A DNA stretch of 8,530 nt from Acidobacteriota bacterium. Lineage in GTDB: Bacteria > Acidobacteriota > Vicinamibacteria > Vicinamibacterales > UBA8438. Location of the stretch: contig SXOW01000256.1 of NCBI GenBank assembly GCA_005778315.1, forward strand, positions 1-8,530. The letters are read 5' to 3'. The notes under the pieces were generated by a model. That model ran no database searches. It saw only the letters and a program-made list of their open reading frames with translations, and was not told where the DNA came from. Within the stretch, counting starts at the first letter, position 1, and each line of letters begins with the position of its first letter. The translations under genes were made by a program, and so were the position numbers. Below, one piece after another: positions 6,235-8,530 of this stretch.

Positions 6235-6320
6235 GAACAGAGAAGGCTCCTAAGTAGCTACGAACAGACACATTGCTTTGCGCTTACGGAGTGACAAAGA
6301 ATGGCAACATGCGCGCGTAG

Positions 6321-6339
6321 CTGTGTCAACATGAGACAG
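6321..6339. repeat. Inverted repeat CTGTGTC-N5-GAGACAG, possible enhancer site
   Basis: Seven-base arms with one mismatch and a five-base spacer, centred about 97 bp upstream of the -24 element of the promoter at 6219-6234. This is the distance and symmetry expected of an upstream activator sequence for a dimeric sigma-54 activator. I found no second copy of this exact motif near the other sigma-54 promoter (545-560), so the assignment is tentative. Confidence 0.4.
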
Positions 6340-6394
6340 TGAGGTGCGGTTTCCGTATTCAGACCGTTGGCCATGACCCTGGCAGATTTGGGAG

Positions 6395-6406
6395 CGACGG
6401 CCGTCG
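6395..6406. repeat. Perfect 12-bp palindrome CGACGGCCGTCG
   Basis: A perfect palindrome about 160-175 bp upstream of the -24 element of the operon promoter. Its core ACGGCCG also occurs in the inverted repeat at 594-609 upstream of the export-gene promoter, which makes it a weak candidate for a shared activator site. In GC-rich DNA such a core may recur by chance. Confidence 0.3.
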
Positions 6407-6806
6407 TCAATCTGGGCGGCGCTGGTAGGCGCGGCGCTCGGCAGAGGCGACGCGGTTGGGGCCAGCCTGGTGCCGGGCGCCGCGACTTGTCGGCGAGCTG
6501 CAGCGGTCGGTAGTGTGTCGACCGCTTATCGTCAGCGAGCTTGACCGGAACTGGTGGGGTTGCTCGGATTCGAGACGGGTCTGCTGATTGAACGGGTCCG
6601 GCAGAGGCGTTTGGGCTACGAGGCGACTACCGGATCATGCTGCCGCTGCTGGACGCCACGGTGGCCAGAGTGTATCGGTCGCCCCGCATGTGGCCGTTCA
6701 GCAGCTACACGCTGAAAATGAATAGCCGAGGGATCAGCTATCCGGACCGGGAGGACGCGAAGCGTGCGGCGCAGCGGATGGCTGCGTCGCACGACTCGTC
6801 CCCAGT

Positions 6807-7298
6807 TCACTGTGCTTCGGTGATCTTGATCGCTTCGAGATCGTCCAGCTCCGACGGCAGCTCGTCAGCGCCGGCCGGCACCTTGTTCTTCTGCAACAGG
6901 AAAGCAGAGATGTCGGCGTAACCGGCGGGGCTCAGACTGGCCGGAGCGCCCTGCGGCATGGTGGTTCGAATCGCGGTGTACATGTCGCCAACCGACAGGT
7001 CGCTCCACCTGAAGAAGAACGACGAACCGATCAGGGCCGGCGCGATACCGTCGCCCATCAGATCGTCGAGGTGGCACGCGGCGCATTCCTGCTCGTAGGT
7101 CTTCATACCGCGCGCGGCCTGCTCGTCGGTGTAGACTCCGTCCCAGATCGTCCCGTCCTGCGCGGCAAGCGTGGCCGCGTGCGCAGGGCGGTCAGCCCGG
7201 TTGGGAGCACGAACGAGCGACGCCACGAAGGGGCACAGCGCCGCGATCAGCAACGCCGCGGTGACGCGACGGTTCTGGCCTGAAGACGGGTTCTGCAT
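6807..7298 (-). CDS. Exported single-haem cytochrome c
   Basis: A 163-residue protein. I chose ATG 7298 because it is followed by a clear signal sequence: basic NRR at 9-11, then the hydrophobic stretch VTAALLIAALCPFVASLV (12-29). The open frame extends 46 codons further upstream without signal-like character. The haem site is CAACH at 72-76, with TTMPQGAP giving Met114 as the probable sixth ligand, which is typical of class I cytochrome c domains (about 50-137). The WDGVYTDEQAARG lead-in before the haem motif resembles small cytochromes that accompany quinoprotein dehydrogenases, but no dehydrogenase gene is in the window. It acts in the periplasm, either processed or anchored by the uncleaved helix. 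A modest GAGG lies 10 nt before the start. It is about 800 bp upstream of the cyclic di-GMP operon and is probably functionally unrelated to it. Confidence 0.9.
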   Translation of the reverse strand: MQNPSSGQNRRVTAALLIAALCPFVASLVRAPNRADRPAHAATLAAQDGTIWDGVYTDEQAARGMKTYEQECAACHLDDLMGDGIAPALIGSSFFFRWSDLSVGDMYTAIRTTMPQGAPASLSPAGYADISAFLLQKNKVPAGADELPSELDDLEAIKITEAQ

Positions 7299-7398
7299 AT
7301 CTCTAGTACCTCGTGGGAAGTGGCGGCCGGGGGCGAGTGTTGCACCCATGTTGCCGCCGATTGCCAGGCTGAGTGCCACTCTGGCCTCACCCCACGGC

Positions 7399-7407
7399 AG
7401 TATACCA
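7399..7407 (-). promoter_or_regulatory. Possible extended -10 promoter for the cytochrome c gene
   Basis: The minus strand reads TGGTATACT, a TGn extension plus a good -10 hexamer (TATACT). No recognisable -35 is found 17 bp upstream, as is tolerated for extended -10 promoters. The start would be near 7392, leaving a leader of about 94 nt before ATG 7298. It lies in the 164 bp gap after the AIM24 gene, which otherwise shows nothing clear. Confidence 0.35.
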
Positions 7408-7462
7408 TCGACCGTCCGCCACCCATGTTCTCCCACGCCCGGTCGCGGCGCGGCCGACGCCC

Positions 7463-8485
7463 CTACTTCCCGTCCAGCAGGTTCCCGAGGCCACCGATCC
7501 GGTCCAGCACGGAGCCTTCCCCTTTTCGACTACCACCAGTCTGCGGCGCCGCCTTGTAGATACGGTCGGCCAACCGGCTGAGCGGAAGCGACTGGAGCCA
7601 GACGCGCCCCGGGCCGGTGAGGTGGGCGAAGAACAGCCCTTCGCCGCCGAACAACGCGGTCTTGATGCCGCCCACGAACTGGATGTCATAGTTGACCCTC
7701 GGTTGGAGCGCGACCAGGCAACCGGTATCGACTCGAAGCGTCTCTCCGGCCTTGAGGTCCACGAGATGCACCGTGCCCCCGGCATGCAGGAACGCCAGGC
7801 CGTCCCCTTCCAACCGTTGCATGATGAAGCCCTCGCCACCGAACAGTCCGACGCCGATCTTCTTCTGGAACGCGATCCCGATCGAGACGCCCTTTGCGGC
7901 GCACAAGAAAGCGTCTTTCTGGCAGATAAGTTCACCCTGCTGCTGTGAGAGATCCATGGCCAGGATCTTGCCGGCATAGGGTGCCGCGAACGCGACTTGT
8001 TGCTTCCCGGCGCCATTGTTGGTGAAGACGGTCATGAACAGGCTTTCTCCGGTGAGCAGCCGTTTCCCCGCCCCCAGCAGCTTGTCCATCACGCCGGATT
8101 GTTGTCGTGCACCGCCGTCCCCGAACACCGTTTCCATCCCGATGCCGCCCGTCATGTACATCATGGACCCGGCCTCGGCGACCGCGCTTTCGCCTGGGTC
8201 GAGCTCGACCTCGACGTACTGCATTTCCGTGCCTTCGATGGTGAAGTCGATCTTGTGGGCGGTGCGACCAAGCGGTATCGGAGGAGTGGCAGGCCGCGGG
8301 CCGCCGCTGACCCGGCCGGCTAGCTGCGGGACCTCCGCCACCGAAGTCCAGTTGGACATGCCGGCGGTAAACACCAGCGTGTTGGCGTCTGCCCTGCCAT
8401 TGTGGATGTTGTCGATAAGCTCGGCCTCGGACATCGGCCCGGTCTGATGTCCGTTCTCCGCCATATACCAGTGTTGTTCCGACAT
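7463..8485 (-). CDS. GYF_2-AIM24 fusion protein (TIGR00266-like)
   Basis: A 340-residue protein. ATG 8485 is firmly set by a near-perfect ribosome site AAAGGAGGT (8499-8491) five bases upstream, although the frame is open further. Residues about 5-55 form a GYF_2 domain (HWYMAENGHQTGPM, later SNWTSVAEV with Trp46), thought to bind proline-rich peptides. A Pro-rich linker (about 60-72) leads to an AIM24-family beta-rich domain (about 78-305), with the internally repeated motif LFGGEGF/LFGGEGL (GGEG at 216-219 and 280-283). The C-terminus ends in GGLGNLLDGK. Family knowledge: bacterial AIM24/TIGR00266 proteins are widespread but their molecular function is not settled; the name comes from a yeast mitochondrial protein. 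No signal peptide or membrane helix is seen, so it is probably cytoplasmic or membrane-associated. It is not part of the EPS operon. Confidence 0.92.
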   Translation of the reverse strand: MSEQHWYMAENGHQTGPMSEAELIDNIHNGRADANTLVFTAGMSNWTSVAEVPQLAGRVSGGPRPATPPIPLGRTAHKIDFTIEGTEMQYVEVELDPGESAVAEAGSMMYMTGGIGMETVFGDGGARQQSGVMDKLLGAGKRLLTGESLFMTVFTNNGAGKQQVAFAAPYAGKILAMDLSQQQGELICQKDAFLCAAKGVSIGIAFQKKIGVGLFGGEGFIMQRLEGDGLAFLHAGGTVHLVDLKAGETLRVDTGCLVALQPRVNYDIQFVGGIKTALFGGEGLFFAHLTGPGRVWLQSLPLSRLADRIYKAAPQTGGSRKGEGSVLDRIGGLGNLLDGK

Positions 8486-8530
8486 GTGCGACCTCCTTTG
8501 CGGCGTCCAGATGGGGCCACCCGCCACCGA

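Larger units (their letters stand above)
6240..6806. other. Gene-free stretch, possibly decayed coding sequence in its right half
   Basis: No convincing gene is present. In 6374-6800 the plus strand shows protein-like fragments scattered over different frames: an Ala/Gly/Val-rich piece from ATG 6374 that soon breaks, a piece reading ELVGLLGFETGLLIERVRQ near 6550-6606, and a piece around 6637-6795 including MWPFSSYTLKMNSRGISYP and DREDAKRAAQRMA. Breaks between frames are what a frameshifted relic would give. I do not recognise a family, and the last frame simply runs on into the antisense of the cytochrome gene. The left half holds the inverted repeats and the promoter region described separately. 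Confidence 0.3.

Noticed and set aside
6302..6318. Plus-strand TGGCA-N-GC sequence resembling a sigma-54 promoter
   Set aside because: The -12 half lacks TT before GC, and no plus-strand gene follows.
7341..7356. Sigma-54-like element CGGCAACATGGGTGCA upstream of the cytochrome gene
   Set aside because: GG and GC have the right spacing, but the -12 block is GTGCA rather than TTGCA and an extended -10 sequence lies nearby; chance GG-N10-GC matches are frequent in GC-rich DNA.
7439..7460. GC-rich hairpin after the AIM24 stop codon (GTCGCGGC/GCCGAC) as a terminator
   Set aside because: The stem has a bulge and no T tract follows in the minus-strand direction, so it cannot be separated from chance pairing.
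1..8530. CRISPR arrays, tRNA/rRNA genes, insertion sequences
   Set aside because: No regularly spaced repeats, no tRNA-like cloverleaf or rRNA sequence, and no terminal inverted repeats with a transposase were seen on either strand.

Overview
The window is GC-rich bacterial DNA in which every well-supported gene lies on the minus strand, so the biological reading order runs from high to low coordinates. I read it as part of an exopolysaccharide (EPS) secretion locus and its regulatory operon, next to two unrelated genes. The gene content (receiver-less sigma-54 activator, ExeA-like locus ATPase, Wza-type lipoprotein, small cytochrome c with a CAACH site, AIM24 protein) would fit a Gram-negative such as an acidobacterium of the Vicinamibacteria type. 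That taxonomic guess is inference from protein style only.

Layout in transcription order. First comes 8485-7463, a GYF_2-AIM24 protein, and 7298-6807, an exported single-haem cytochrome c. Next is a gap of about 900 bp (6806-5905) with no convincing gene. It contains a near-perfect sigma-54 (-24/-12) promoter at 6219-6234 facing the next operon, with palindromes upstream and a long leader downstream. Then follows a tight five-gene operon: a GAF-like protein with a degenerate GGDEF domain (5904-4579), a PilZ-like protein (4541-4008), a sigma-54 enhancer-binding activator (3975-2908), an ExeA/PEP-CTERM-locus type ATPase (2890-1817) and a GAF-GGDEF diguanylate cyclase (1787-771). The intergenic distances are 37, 32, 17 and 29 bp. 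After a 286 bp gap with a second sigma-54-type promoter (545-560), the start of a Wza-family polysaccharide export lipoprotein (484-1) runs off the window.

The most interesting aspect is how the parts fit together. One operon appears to hold a complete cyclic di-GMP circuit. It has a maker (intact GGDEF plus intact RxxD inhibitory site) and two candidate receptors: a PilZ-like protein, and a PelD-like degenerate GGDEF that lost the catalytic signature but kept RxxD at the exact spacing. It also has a sigma-54 activator without any sensor domain. Sigma-54 promoter sequences precede both this operon and the export gene, which suggests that the activator drives its own operon and EPS export. The domain and promoter patterns are visible in the sequence; the circuit is inference.
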